Origin: Flagellimonas olearia
Lineage (GTDB): Bacteria; Bacteroidota; Bacteroidia; Flavobacteriales; Flavobacteriaceae
Direction of reading: 5' to 3'
Assembly: GCF_009184425.1 (NCBI RefSeq)
Contig: NZ_WELG01000002.1
Span: 806,001 to 870,000, forward strand
DNA: 64,000 bases
Shown: in pieces, positions 50,446 through 59,583 of the stretch
Layout: the number at the start of each line of letters is the position of its first letter
How positions within the stretch are numbered: position 1 is the stretch's first letter
Position numbers and translations under genes: made by a program
Notes under the pieces: generated by a model
Database searches by the model: none
What the model was told of the DNA's origin: nothing
The model's input: the letters and a program-made list of their open reading frames with translations, nothing else

Positions 50446-52163
50446 TATATATTTCCTTTTTTAAGTTCTTGAGCGGCGTGGTGTACGGCTCTTGCTGTAA
50501 ATGCCATATAGGTCAATGATGGGTTTACGCAACTGGCGGAGGTCATAAAGGCCCCATCGGTAACATAAACGTTCTTGCAGGCATGCACCTGGTTGTTTCC
50601 ATTGACTACCGAAGTTTTAGGGTCGCGACCCATACGGGCAGTACCCATTTCGTGGATACCCAGTCCTAAGGCGTACGGACGGTCGTAGGGCTCAATATCA
50701 CGGGCACCTGCCTTCTCAAGCATTTTAACGGCTTGGTCCGTCATGTCCTTACGCATGTTCAACTCGTTTTCCTTGATTTCAGCATCAAAGGTCACGGTAG
50801 GTAGTCCCCACTCATCTTTTTTGTCGTAATCCAAGGTCATTTTATTGTCGTGATACGGAAGGATTTCTCCAAAAGCGGTCATGCCCATGCTCCATCCCCC
50901 TGGAGATAGGACAGCATCCTTGTATTCTTTTCCAAAGGAAGCTTCGGCAATCATTTCCTCATAATTTCCACGACCGGCACCACCTTGGTAGCCATAGCCA
51001 CGGACAAAATCCTTCATATTGGAATCTCCACCAAGATTTCGGAACCTTGGAATATAAATGCCATTGGGCTTTCTACCTTTGTAGTATTTGTCTTCGAAGC
51101 CATCAAACTTTCCACTGGCACCAGCCAAGAAATGGTGGTCCATGATGTTGTGGCCCAGTTCTCCTGAATCGTTCCCCAATCCATTTTCAAACCTATCCGA
51201 TTTGGATTGCATCAAAATGGAAGTGGATGCGATGGCAGAGGCGCAAAGGAAAATTACCTTGGCCTTGAACTCAAACTCTTCCTTGGTTTCCCTATCGATT
51301 ACTTTTACCCCAGTAGCTTTTTTGGTATTGGGATCGTAAATGATCTCGTGAACAATGGAATCGGGTCTTAGGGTCATGTTTCCGGTTCTCTCGGCGGTAG
51401 GTAGGGTAGAGGATACACTACTAAAATAACCTCCAAAAGGACATCCCCTAATACATCTATTCCTAAACTGGCAACGAACCCGGCCATCGCCTTCAAATTT
51501 TTTATCACTGTTGATGTGTGCCACTCTTCCAGCGGTAACGGCGCGACCGTTGAAATGCTCGGATACTTTTCCCCTAAATAGATCTTCCACGCAGTTCAGT
51601 TCCATCATGGGCTCAAACTGTCCATCGGGTAATTGGGGCAATCCTAGATTTTCACCCGAAACCCCAATGAATTTTTCTACTTTATCATACCATGGTGCAA
51701 TGTCCTTGTAACGTACCGGCCAATCCACGGCAATGCCTTCATTTTTATTGGCCTCAAAATCAATATCGCTCCAACGGTAGCTATGGCGTCCCCACATAAT
51801 GGAACGTCCACCAACGTGGTAGCCCCGCATCCAATCAAAGCGCTTTACCTCATTGTAAGGGTGTTTCAAATCGTTCACAAACCAATGCTTGGAGGCAGCA
51901 CCGGTGGTATATCCTGTTCTGGATTGTTTTTCCTGTTGTTTTATATCTTCCCTTGTGGCCTGTCCGGCATGGGGAAAATCCCAAGGGTCCATATTGGCTG
52001 TGGGATAATCATCACGGTGTTTTACCATGGGGCCACGCTCCAAGACCAAAGTCTTGAGTCCATTTTCACAAAGCTCCTTGGCAGCCCAACCACCACTGAT
52101 GCCCGTTCCCACCACAATGGCATCGTAGGAATCCTGCTCCTCGTTGTAATAAAATTTACTCAT
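50445..52163 (-). CDS. GMC family sugar oxidoreductase, copy 1
   Basis: A 572-residue FAD-dependent dehydrogenase of the GMC family. The FAD-binding motif is VVGTGISGGWAAKEL (about residues 16-30). A Cys array CQFRNRCIRGCPFGG (about 233-247) is typical of the gluconate- or glucoside-3-dehydrogenase-type subgroup. The C-terminal GMC_oxred_C has HEMGTARMG and TSASCVNPSLTYMAFTARA, with the His-Asn catalytic pair. There is no own signal sequence, fitting export with the subunit-3 partner downstream. The expected reaction is oxidation of a sugar hydroxyl, passing electrons to the respiratory chain. It diverges from a TIM-barrel gene at 52301. Confidence 0.92.
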   Translation of the reverse strand: MSKFYYNEEQDSYDAIVVGTGISGGWAAKELCENGLKTLVLERGPMVKHRDDYPTANMDPWDFPHAGQATREDIKQQEKQSRTGYTTGAASKHWFVNDLKHPYNEVKRFDWMRGYHVGGRSIMWGRHSYRWSDIDFEANKNEGIAVDWPVRYKDIAPWYDKVEKFIGVSGENLGLPQLPDGQFEPMMELNCVEDLFRGKVSEHFNGRAVTAGRVAHINSDKKFEGDGRVRCQFRNRCIRGCPFGGYFSSVSSTLPTAERTGNMTLRPDSIVHEIIYDPNTKKATGVKVIDRETKEEFEFKAKVIFLCASAIASTSILMQSKSDRFENGLGNDSGELGHNIMDHHFLAGASGKFDGFEDKYYKGRKPNGIYIPRFRNLGGDSNMKDFVRGYGYQGGAGRGNYEEMIAEASFGKEYKDAVLSPGGWSMGMTAFGEILPYHDNKMTLDYDKKDEWGLPTVTFDAEIKENELNMRKDMTDQAVKMLEKAGARDIEPYDRPYALGLGIHEMGTARMGRDPKTSVVNGNNQVHACKNVYVTDGAFMTSASCVNPSLTYMAFTARAVHHAAQELKKGNI

Positions 52164-52300
52164 TTATTCGGATTGTTTATTTCCTAAATGTATTAATTAT
52201 TAAATTAATTTTCTACATTTAAACCCTATGTTTATTGAGAATTCGCTACTATAACGTTGTAGTTTTTTGTATTCCATGTGAAATTTTATTATAGAATCTT

Positions 52301-53299
52301 ATGAAGAAACATTTTTTTGCCAAGAATGGTACTTTGGCTGTAGTCATGTTTGTATTACTGGGAATTTTTTCCTGTAAACAGAACCAGAAAAAGGAGGAAG
52401 GGGAGAGCCAAGAAGTGGCCCAAGAGGCAATGACAACCACTGATGACCCCGCCTTTAAAATTTCCTTGGCCCAATGGTCCATACACAGAATGATCCGCGA
52501 AGAGGGAATGGATCCCTATCGTTTTGCCGAGAAGGCCAAAGAATGGGGTTTTGAAGGATTGGAGTATGTAAGTGCTTTGTACAATGCAGAATTGGAAAAA
52601 GAAAACTTCTCCGAAGAAGCCATGAAAAAGTTTGTGGAAAAGAGTAAGGCAGAGAGTGACAAGTATGGATTGCAAAACCTAATCATCATGATCGATGGCC
52701 AAGGGGATTTGGCCGCAGCCGATGCGGCTGAACGCAAAGCGGCCGTTGAAAACCATTATAAATGGGTAGATGCCGCAGCTGCTTTGGGTTGCCATTCCAT
52801 TCGGGTGAACCTGAACGGAACCATGGAACCCGAGGCGTGGACCACTGCGTCTGTAGATGGACTCACACAACTGTCTACCTATGCCAAGGACAAGAACATC
52901 AACATCATTGTGGAAAACCACGGAGGACCTTCTTCAAATGCGGCTATGCTCGCGGGGATCATGAAGCAGGTGAACATGGACAATTGTGGCACCTTGCCCG
53001 ATTTCGGCAATTTCTGCATCAAAAGGGAAGCGGGGGATTATTACGAATCCAAATGTTTGGAGGAGTATGACAAATACCAAGGGGTAAGTGAGTTGATGCC
53101 CTACGCGAAAGCGGTAAGTGCAAAATCCTATGATTTTGATGAAGAGGGCAATGAAACCACCATTGACTATGCGAAAATGATGGATATAGTTGAAAAAGCA
53201 GGCTATTCCGGCTATGTAGGTGTGGAATATGAAGGCAACGAACTAGGCGAGGAAGCAGGGATTTTGGCCACAAAGGAATTGTTGGACAAACTGCGTTAA
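52301..53299 (+). CDS. Sugar phosphate isomerase/epimerase-type TIM-barrel lipoprotein
   Basis: A 332-residue protein with a lipoprotein signal (lipobox IFSC, Cys25) and a Glu/Gln-rich linker. The AP_endonuc_2/xylose-isomerase-like barrel (about 50-332) includes AQWSIHRM, GFEGLEYVSALY, VENHGGPSSNAAML and YVGVEYEGNELGEEAG. The Glu, Asp and His positions of the usual divalent-metal site are present. Exported versions of this fold include enzymes acting on 3-keto sugars. The gene heads a plus-strand operon (DinB, permease, Gfo/Idh). It diverges from GMC copy 1 across 137 AT-rich bases. Confidence 0.88.
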   Translation: MKKHFFAKNGTLAVVMFVLLGIFSCKQNQKKEEGESQEVAQEAMTTTDDPAFKISLAQWSIHRMIREEGMDPYRFAEKAKEWGFEGLEYVSALYNAELEKENFSEEAMKKFVEKSKAESDKYGLQNLIIMIDGQGDLAAADAAERKAAVENHYKWVDAAAALGCHSIRVNLNGTMEPEAWTTASVDGLTQLSTYAKDKNINIIVENHGGPSSNAAMLAGIMKQVNMDNCGTLPDFGNFCIKREAGDYYESKCLEEYDKYQGVSELMPYAKAVSAKSYDFDEEGNETTIDYAKMMDIVEKAGYSGYVGVEYEGNELGEEAGILATKELLDKLR

Positions 53300-53323
53300 G
53301 CGTTCACCATAAGGTAAAGAGGT

Positions 53324-53767
53324 ATGAAGGGATTCTTGCAACAGCTCTTCGATTACAATTTCTACTGCAATAAAAAGCTGATAGGGCAGTTCCATTCCAT
53401 GGATCAAGTTCCTGAAAATTGTATTCGCCTTTTTAGCCATATCCTGAATGCACATCACATCTGGAACCAAAGGATATTGGAAAAACAACCGGACTTTACG
53501 GTTTGGCAGGAACAGCCTGTGCAAAACTGGGAAGATATCCATTATGATAACCAAAGGACATCCTTTGAGATTATTACCAATACCGACGACCTTAACAAGA
53601 GGGTGGAATATGAAAACAGTGAGGGAAGGACTTATGCCAATGACATCAAAGACATCCTTTTCCACGTTGTGAACCACTCCACCCACCATAGAGGCCAGAT
53701 TATGATGGATTTACGCGCATCAGGAATAGCACCTGAACCTCTGGACTATATTTTTTACAAACGATAA
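53324..53767 (+). CDS. DinB family protein
   Basis: A 147-residue four-helix bundle of the DinB/YfiT-like family. Histidines in the ILNAHHIWN helix and in VNHSTHHRGQIMM provide the three-His metal site of the family. Such proteins act as metal-dependent thiol transferases or hydrolases in a few known cases; the role here is unknown. It lies 24 bases after the TIM-barrel gene and 16 before the permease gene, so it sits inside the sugar operon, where its function is unclear. Confidence 0.88.
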   Translation: MKGFLQQLFDYNFYCNKKLIGQFHSMDQVPENCIRLFSHILNAHHIWNQRILEKQPDFTVWQEQPVQNWEDIHYDNQRTSFEIITNTDDLNKRVEYENSEGRTYANDIKDILFHVVNHSTHHRGQIMMDLRASGIAPEPLDYIFYKR

Positions 53768-53783
53768 ACTAAACCGACTAAAT

Positions 53784-55013
53784 ATGAGTTTTAAAACCAA
53801 ATTCCAACTGTCCTTTATGATGTTCCTCGAATTTTTTATTTGGGGCGGATGGTTTGTGACCCTAGGAACATTTCTGGGGAACAATTTAAATGCAACTGGG
53901 GGAGAGATTGCCCAAGCCTTTTCAACACAATCGTGGGGAGCCATCATTGCTCCTTTCATTATTGGTTTGATTGCCGATAGATACTTTAATGCCGAACGAA
54001 TCTTGGGAGTGCTTCATTTGGTTGGGGCTTTCCTTATGTACCAAATGTACCAAGCCGATGAGTTCGCGTTATTTTACCCGTACATTTTGGGGTATATGAT
54101 TCTATATATGCCCACATTGGCTTTGGTGAACTCTATTTCATTCAGTCAAATGAAGGATCCTGCCAAGGAATTTTCGCCAATCCGTGTTTTTGGAACCATC
54201 GGCTGGATCGTTGCCGGGTTGGTGATCAGTTATATTTTTATTTGGGATTCCCCCGAAAGCATTCAAGCTGGAATGTTGAAGAACACCTTTTTAATGGTGG
54301 GAATTGCTTCGGCCGTTTTGGGGCTTTTTAGTTTTACCTTGCCCAAGACCCCTCCTAGCGTTAACAAGGACGAAAAAGTATCCGTTGCCGATATGCTTGG
54401 GTTGGATGCCTTGAAACTTTTGAAGGACAGAAACTTTCTGGTTTTCTTTATCTCTTCAATCTTGATTTGTATTCCGTTGGCCTTCTATTATCAAAATGCC
54501 AATCCGTTTCTATCTGAGATTGGAATGGAGAACCCAACCGGAAAGATGACCATAGGGCAAGCCTCTGAAGTTTTGTTTATGCTCCTTTTACCGTATTTCT
54601 TCACCAAATTCGGATTCAAGAAAACCATAATCGCAGGGATGTTGGCTTGGACCGCTAGATATTTGCTTTTTGCTTATGGAGATGCGGGAAGCTTGACATT
54701 TATGCTCCTCTTGGGGATAGCACTGCACGGCATATGTTATGATTTCTTCTTTGTTTCGGGACAGATCTATACCGACAGCAAAGCTGGTGAAAAATACAAG
54801 AGTGCTGCCCAAGGGTTGATTACCTTGGCCACTTACGGGGTGGGGATGCTCATCGGATTCTGGATTGCTGGTCAGATTACGGACAACTATCTTATTTCAG
54901 AAAACAGCCATGATTGGGCAAGTATCTGGCGCTTTCCTGCTATTTTTGCCTTTGCGGTGGCAATTATCTTTGCCCTGCTGTTCAAAAATGAAAAAATAGA
55001 GTACAAAGAGTAA
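53784..55013 (+). CDS. Nucleoside:H+ symporter family MFS permease
   Basis: A 409-residue inner-membrane protein with twelve predicted helices. The N-terminus MFLEFFIWGGWFVTLGTFL and SQSWGA-like loop (TQSWGAIIAPFIIGLIADRYF, in part) are diagnostic of the NHS/NupG family. In Bacteroidota such permeases often sit in sugar operons and may import keto-sugars or related compounds instead of nucleosides; that is inference from context. The Gfo/Idh gene starts 12 bases after its stop. Confidence 0.9.
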   Translation: MSFKTKFQLSFMMFLEFFIWGGWFVTLGTFLGNNLNATGGEIAQAFSTQSWGAIIAPFIIGLIADRYFNAERILGVLHLVGAFLMYQMYQADEFALFYPYILGYMILYMPTLALVNSISFSQMKDPAKEFSPIRVFGTIGWIVAGLVISYIFIWDSPESIQAGMLKNTFLMVGIASAVLGLFSFTLPKTPPSVNKDEKVSVADMLGLDALKLLKDRNFLVFFISSILICIPLAFYYQNANPFLSEIGMENPTGKMTIGQASEVLFMLLLPYFFTKFGFKKTIIAGMLAWTARYLLFAYGDAGSLTFMLLLGIALHGICYDFFFVSGQIYTDSKAGEKYKSAAQGLITLATYGVGMLIGFWIAGQITDNYLISENSHDWASIWRFPAIFAFAVAIIFALLFKNEKIEYKE

Positions 55014-55025
55014 ATTAATCGAAAC

Positions 55026-56165
55026 ATGCCAAAAAAAATCAGATTAGGAATACTTGGAGGAGGCGGTGATTCCCTTATTGGGGTATTGCACAGAGTGGCT
55101 TCTTTCGTCAATGATAACTATGAAATTGTGGGGGCCGTCTTCAACCCCAATCTTGAGGACAGTTTGAATTTTGCAAAACAAATAGATATTCCCACCAACC
55201 GTATCTATAAGGATTTTGATACGTTGATTGAGGAGGAGTTGAAGCTTCCTGAGGAGGAACGTATTCAGGTGTGTTCCATCCTTACGCCCAACTTCCTGCA
55301 TTTTCCCATGGCCAAAAAGTTGTTGGAAAACGGCTTTCACGTCATCTGTGAAAAGCCCATGACCACCACCTATGAGGAAGCCAAGATCTTACAGGAAACC
55401 TTGGCCAAGGCCGGGACGGTGTTTGCGGTTACCCATACCTATACCGGGTATCCCATGGTGCGCCAAATGCGCGAGATGATCAAGGAAGGTGTTTTGGGGA
55501 AAATCCACAAAGTGGATGCACAATACTACCAAGGTTGGATCAACCCTATCATACACGACAAGGAAAAACGGTCGACCGTATGGCGCTTGGACCCTAAAAA
55601 AGCGGGCATCAGTTCTTGTATGGGAGATATTGGCGTCCATGCCTTTAACATGATCGAGTACACTACTGGACTTCAAGTGAAATCCTTGTTATGTGATTTC
55701 AACTACCTGTACGCAGACAACCAAATGGATGTAGACGGAACGGTGTTGTTGCGCATGGGAGAACATGTAAAAGGGCTTGTTCGGGCAAGTCAGGTCGCTA
55801 CTGGAGAGGAAAACAACCTTACCATAGCCATTTACGGGGAAAAAGGAGGTTTGCGATGGGAGCAGGAAAATCCTAATTACCTGTATAAGCTGAACGACCC
55901 AGAACCGCTACAGGTTCTAAAACCAGGGCATGCCTATAATTCAGAATTGTCCTTGGACGGTACCAAATTGCCTCCGGGTCACCCAGAAGGGATTTTTGAT
56001 GCCATGGCCAATATCTATTTGGGTGTGGCGAGGGCCATACGAGGTGAAAAATATAATAGCGGGGAGTTCCCAACCATGACCGATGGGGTCCGTGGCCTCA
56101 ACTTTATAGAAAACACGGTAGCTTCACACAAACAAGGGAATGTTTGGGTGGATATGGTGGATTGA
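55026..56165 (+). CDS. Cytoplasmic Gfo/Idh/MocA oxidoreductase
   Basis: A 379-residue protein without a signal peptide. The Rossmann fold opens with RLGILGGGGDSLIG, and the catalytic lysine is in VICEKPMTT. The second domain contains GDIGVHAFNMIEYTTGL. Unlike the two exported Gfo/Idh proteins elsewhere in the window, this one is cytoplasmic, so it should act after uptake by the permease gene just upstream. A reasonable job is NAD(P)-linked reduction of an imported 3-keto sugar, which is inference. A terminator with a TGGC..GCCA hairpin follows immediately. Confidence 0.93.
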   Translation: MPKKIRLGILGGGGDSLIGVLHRVASFVNDNYEIVGAVFNPNLEDSLNFAKQIDIPTNRIYKDFDTLIEEELKLPEEERIQVCSILTPNFLHFPMAKKLLENGFHVICEKPMTTTYEEAKILQETLAKAGTVFAVTHTYTGYPMVRQMREMIKEGVLGKIHKVDAQYYQGWINPIIHDKEKRSTVWRLDPKKAGISSCMGDIGVHAFNMIEYTTGLQVKSLLCDFNYLYADNQMDVDGTVLLRMGEHVKGLVRASQVATGEENNLTIAIYGEKGGLRWEQENPNYLYKLNDPEPLQVLKPGHAYNSELSLDGTKLPPGHPEGIFDAMANIYLGVARAIRGEKYNSGEFPTMTDGVRGLNFIENTVASHKQGNVWVDMVD

Positions 56166-56188
56166 ATCCGCTTATAAAATAAAGATAT

Positions 56189-56220
56189 GATGGCTGCCTT
56201 TCGGCGGCCATTATTTTTTA
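56189..56220 (+). terminator. Rho-independent terminator of the TIM-barrel/permease/Gfo operon
   Basis: TGGCTGCC pairs with GGCGGCCA (one G-U) around a TTTC loop, followed by TTATTTTTT. The T-run overlaps the stop codon of the convergent ASCH gene. Confidence 0.85.
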
Positions 56221-56675
56221 TAAAGCATCTCAAACTGTTCAAAGACCACGATCATACTGTCTTTAGGCGCGGCACCGAACTGGCCAAGTTCCCGGGAGAA
56301 ATAACCCCAATGCGTGTTTTTCCATTGGTCCAGACTTTTATCACCCTCACCTTCCAATCTGGCATGCTCATCACGAATACTGAAATAGGGCAACAACTTT
56401 ACTGAAGTGGTCCGGATGACACATTTGGCATTGCCGTTCCAATCGGTCACTACATAGAAATCACCAATCTTGGGAAGTGGTTCATTGCGTAATTGAAGAC
56501 CCTTTAGCGCATGGGACATGGCTCTTTTGGTTTCCTTGCAGGCCAAATCGGCACAGACATTGGCATCTTTTTCATTATCATAAAAATGAATTACCCTTGG
56601 AGCATCCTCGGAGGCAAACTCCAGATGGGCGTCCAAAAAATCGCCCCACAGATTCCGGGCTGAAGCATTTTCCAT
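56211..56675 (-). CDS. ASCH domain protein
   Basis: A 154-residue single-domain protein of the ASCH superfamily, a PUA-like beta-barrel that binds RNA or modified nucleosides in known members. RNLWGDFLDAHLEFASEDAP, GDFYVVTDWNGNAKCVIRTT and the late EGDKSLDQWKNTHWGYFS, quoted in part, are characteristic. It has no obvious link to the sugar genes; it probably acts in nucleoside or RNA metabolism. It ends at a terminator shared with the convergent operon and begins 10 bases after the stop of GMC copy 2. Confidence 0.85.
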   Translation of the reverse strand: MENASARNLWGDFLDAHLEFASEDAPRVIHFYDNEKDANVCADLACKETKRAMSHALKGLQLRNEPLPKIGDFYVVTDWNGNAKCVIRTTSVKLLPYFSIRDEHARLEGEGDKSLDQWKNTHWGYFSRELGQFGAAPKDSMIVVFEQFEMLYKK

Positions 56676-56684
56676 AAGCAGGTT

Positions 56685-58391
56685 TTAAGAAGATTTGTGT
56701 TGTTTAAATTGATTGGCGGCATGATTGGCGGCCCTGGCCGTGAACGCCATATAGGTCAATGAGGGGTTTACGCAACTTGCTGAGGTCATAAAGGCACCGT
56801 CCGTTACATAGACATTGGGTACGTCATGCAATTGATTGTGCTTGTTCAATACCGAGGTTTTGGGGTCGTGTCCCATTCGTGCGCCTCCCATTTCATGGAT
56901 GCCCAGACCGGGACCGGTTTCGTTATCGTAGGTGGTGATATTTCTAAACCCGGCTGCCTTGAGCATGGCAGCGGCCTCTTCAAGTATGGCTTCTCGCATT
57001 TTGTACTCGTTGTCCTTGAACTCTACATCAAAATCCAATTGGGGCAATCCCCATTGGTCCTTTTTATCGTTGCTCAAGGTAACCCGATTATCATGATGTG
57101 GCAACATTTCCCCAAAGCCGGTCATTCCAATTTCCCAACCACCGGGTTTTAGGATGGCCTCTTTCAGTGCCTTGCCATAACCCATTTCCGCGACCATTTC
57201 GGACCAGTTGGTCCTATTGGCCCCACCTTGGTATCCAAATCCACGTAGGAAGTCCTTGCGTTGTGTTTTTTCATCCAGATTGACAAACCTTGGGATATAA
57301 AAACCATTGGGCCGTCTTCCCTTGTAATATTTGTCCAAATGACCATCTACCTTGGCCGAAGCGCCCAATTGGTAATGGTGGTCCATGATATTGCGTCCCA
57401 ATTGGTCATGGTTGTTGCCCATTCCATTGGGGAAGGCCTTTGATTTGGATTGCAACAAGATGCCCACGGATGCCATGGAGGATGCACAGAGAAACACAAG
57501 GTTTGCTTTAAACTCCATTTTTTCATGGGTTCCGGCATCAATGACCTTTACCCCAGTGGCCTTTTTTTGTTGTTCATCATAGATGACTTCATAGACGATG
57601 GAGTTGGGTCTTAATGTCATGTTTCCGGTCCGTTCCGCAGCGGGAAGCGTAGAGGAGTTACTGCTAAAATAGCCTCCAAAGGGACATCCCCTCCAGCATC
57701 GATTTCTATATTGACAAGGTCCCCGACCTTCAAATTCCGCAGTTTTTTCTGTAATGTGGGCCACTCTACCAATGGTCAAGAGCCTGCCATCCTCAAAATT
57801 GGAAGTCAACGCCTGTTGCAGGTCCTTTTCGGCACAATTCAACTCCATGGGAGGTTGAAATTGCCCATCGGGCAGTTGTTTAAGCCCCAAGGCTTGACCA
57901 CTTACCCCAATATAGGATTCCACCTTATCATACCAAGGTGCAATGTCCTTGTAACGTACGGGCCAATCCACAGCAATGTCTTCTTTTTTGTTGGCTTCAA
58001 AATCGATATCGCTCCAACGATAACTTTGTCGGCCCCAAATCAAGGAACGGCCACCTACCTGATAGCCCCGTATCCAATCAAAACGTTTGGTTTCTTGGTA
58101 GGGATGTTCCAGGTCGTTCACAAAAAAGTGTTTCACATCGTCCCTGGGAGCCCATCCTACCCGTAGTTGTTTGTGGTATTTTTCCTTGTCAGCACGGTTT
58201 AGTTCGCCTTTATAGGGGTAGTCCCAAGGGTCATCGTTCATGGTTTTGTAATCTTCCACATGCTTTACCATGGGGCCACGTTCCAGTACTAAGGTTTTTA
58301 GTCCATTTTCACAGAGTTCCTTGGCGGCCCAACCGCCACTGACTCCCGTGCCTACCACTATGGCATCATAAACTTTGGCATCATTCACCAT
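56685..58391 (-). CDS. GMC family sugar oxidoreductase, copy 2
   Basis: A 568-residue paralogue of the GMC protein at 50445, collinear throughout: VVGTGVSGGWAAKEL, the CQYRNRCWRGCPFGG cysteine array, HEMGGARMG and TSASCVNPSLTYMAFTARA. It should likewise be an FAD-dependent sugar dehydrogenase, with the His and Asn catalytic pair present. Unlike copy 1 it has no subunit-3 gene next to it; ASCH follows instead. It might use the copy 1 helper or one encoded elsewhere. It diverges from the TIM-barrel gene at 58531 across 139 bases, mirroring the copy 1 arrangement. Confidence 0.92.
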   Translation of the reverse strand: MVNDAKVYDAIVVGTGVSGGWAAKELCENGLKTLVLERGPMVKHVEDYKTMNDDPWDYPYKGELNRADKEKYHKQLRVGWAPRDDVKHFFVNDLEHPYQETKRFDWIRGYQVGGRSLIWGRQSYRWSDIDFEANKKEDIAVDWPVRYKDIAPWYDKVESYIGVSGQALGLKQLPDGQFQPPMELNCAEKDLQQALTSNFEDGRLLTIGRVAHITEKTAEFEGRGPCQYRNRCWRGCPFGGYFSSNSSTLPAAERTGNMTLRPNSIVYEVIYDEQQKKATGVKVIDAGTHEKMEFKANLVFLCASSMASVGILLQSKSKAFPNGMGNNHDQLGRNIMDHHYQLGASAKVDGHLDKYYKGRRPNGFYIPRFVNLDEKTQRKDFLRGFGYQGGANRTNWSEMVAEMGYGKALKEAILKPGGWEIGMTGFGEMLPHHDNRVTLSNDKKDQWGLPQLDFDVEFKDNEYKMREAILEEAAAMLKAAGFRNITTYDNETGPGLGIHEMGGARMGHDPKTSVLNKHNQLHDVPNVYVTDGAFMTSASCVNPSLTYMAFTARAANHAANQFKQHKSS

Positions 58392-58530
58392 TCTACTGTT
58401 TTAATTGTTGGCTAATCCCTATATTTAGGTCTTTATTCATGGGAAGTGGGAATACCATGATATTTTTCTTAAATATAGAGGATAAATCCTAAAAATGAAT
58501 GGATTTATAAATTCCAAAAACTCAACTTAA

Positions 58531-59583
58531 ATGAAAACAATTAAAGGACCGGCTGTTTTTTTAGCACAATTTGTGGACAGTCAGCCACCGTTCAATTCTT
58601 TGGATGGGCTTTGCGAATGGGCCTCGGGTCTAGGGTATAAAGGAATTCAGATTCCTACATGGGAATCTTTTCTAATTGATTTGGACAAGGCGGCCGAAAG
58701 TCAGGACTATTGCGATGAGCTCAAGGGAAAGATAAACTCATATGGATTGGAAATCACCGAATTGTCCACTCATTTACAGGGACAATTGGTGGCGGTGCAC
58801 CCTGCGTACGATATCATGTTCGATAATTTTGCGCCGGATGCCCTAAAGGGCAAGCCCAAGGAACGGACCCAATGGGCCATGGAGACCGTGAAAAAGGCAG
58901 CGACGGCCAGTCGAAGATTGGGGTTGAACGCCCACGCCACCTTTTCTGGGGCATTGCTCTGGCATACAGCGCACCCTTGGCCCCAAAGACCGGCCGGTTT
59001 GGTGGAAATGGGTTTTGAGGAACTGGCCAAGCGTTGGATGCCCATATTGAACCATTTTGATGAGGAAGGTGTGGATGTATGCTATGAGATCCACCCTGGG
59101 GAGGATTTGCACGATGGGGATACCTTTGAGCGATTTTTGGAAGCCACGGGCAACCACAAAAGGGTCAATATTCTTTACGACCCAAGCCATTTTGTATTGC
59201 AGCAACTGGATTATATTGCTTACATAGACCATTACCACGAGTTTATAAAATCGTTTCACGTAAAGGATTCCGAGTTTAACCCAACAGGAAAGAAAGGGGC
59301 CTTTGGAGGCTACAATGATTGGGGGGATAGAGCCGGGAGATATCGTTCTTTGGGTGATGGCCAAATCGATTTTAAGACCATATTCTCCAAATTGACCCAA
59401 TACGGTTGCGATGTTTGGGCGGTGATGGAATGGGAATGTTGCATCAAAAGCCCTGAGCAAGGTGCACGCGAAGGTGCCAAGTTCATTCAAGATCATATTA
59501 TTGAAGCTACCACCAAGACCTTTGATGATTTTGCAGGTTCGGCAGTAGATTCGGAAAAACTTAAAAGAATACTAGGAATATGA
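58531..59583 (+). CDS. Cytoplasmic sugar phosphate isomerase/epimerase-type TIM barrel
   Basis: A 350-residue AP_endonuc_2-type TIM barrel without an export signal. The metal-binding pattern is clear: CYEIHPGEDLHDG, ILYDPSHF, SFHVKDSEF and VMEWECCI supply Glu, Asp, His and Glu. It starts immediately with the GPAVFLAQFVDSQPPFNS strand, in part. Members of this group isomerise sugars or remove water from keto-sugars. It is more distant from the lipoprotein barrel at 52301. Its stop overlaps the start of the first DUF1080 gene (ATGA), so it is translationally coupled to the keto-glycoside hydrolases. Confidence 0.9.
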   Translation: MKTIKGPAVFLAQFVDSQPPFNSLDGLCEWASGLGYKGIQIPTWESFLIDLDKAAESQDYCDELKGKINSYGLEITELSTHLQGQLVAVHPAYDIMFDNFAPDALKGKPKERTQWAMETVKKAATASRRLGLNAHATFSGALLWHTAHPWPQRPAGLVEMGFEELAKRWMPILNHFDEEGVDVCYEIHPGEDLHDGDTFERFLEATGNHKRVNILYDPSHFVLQQLDYIAYIDHYHEFIKSFHVKDSEFNPTGKKGAFGGYNDWGDRAGRYRSLGDGQIDFKTIFSKLTQYGCDVWAVMEWECCIKSPEQGAREGAKFIQDHIIEATTKTFDDFAGSAVDSEKLKRILGI

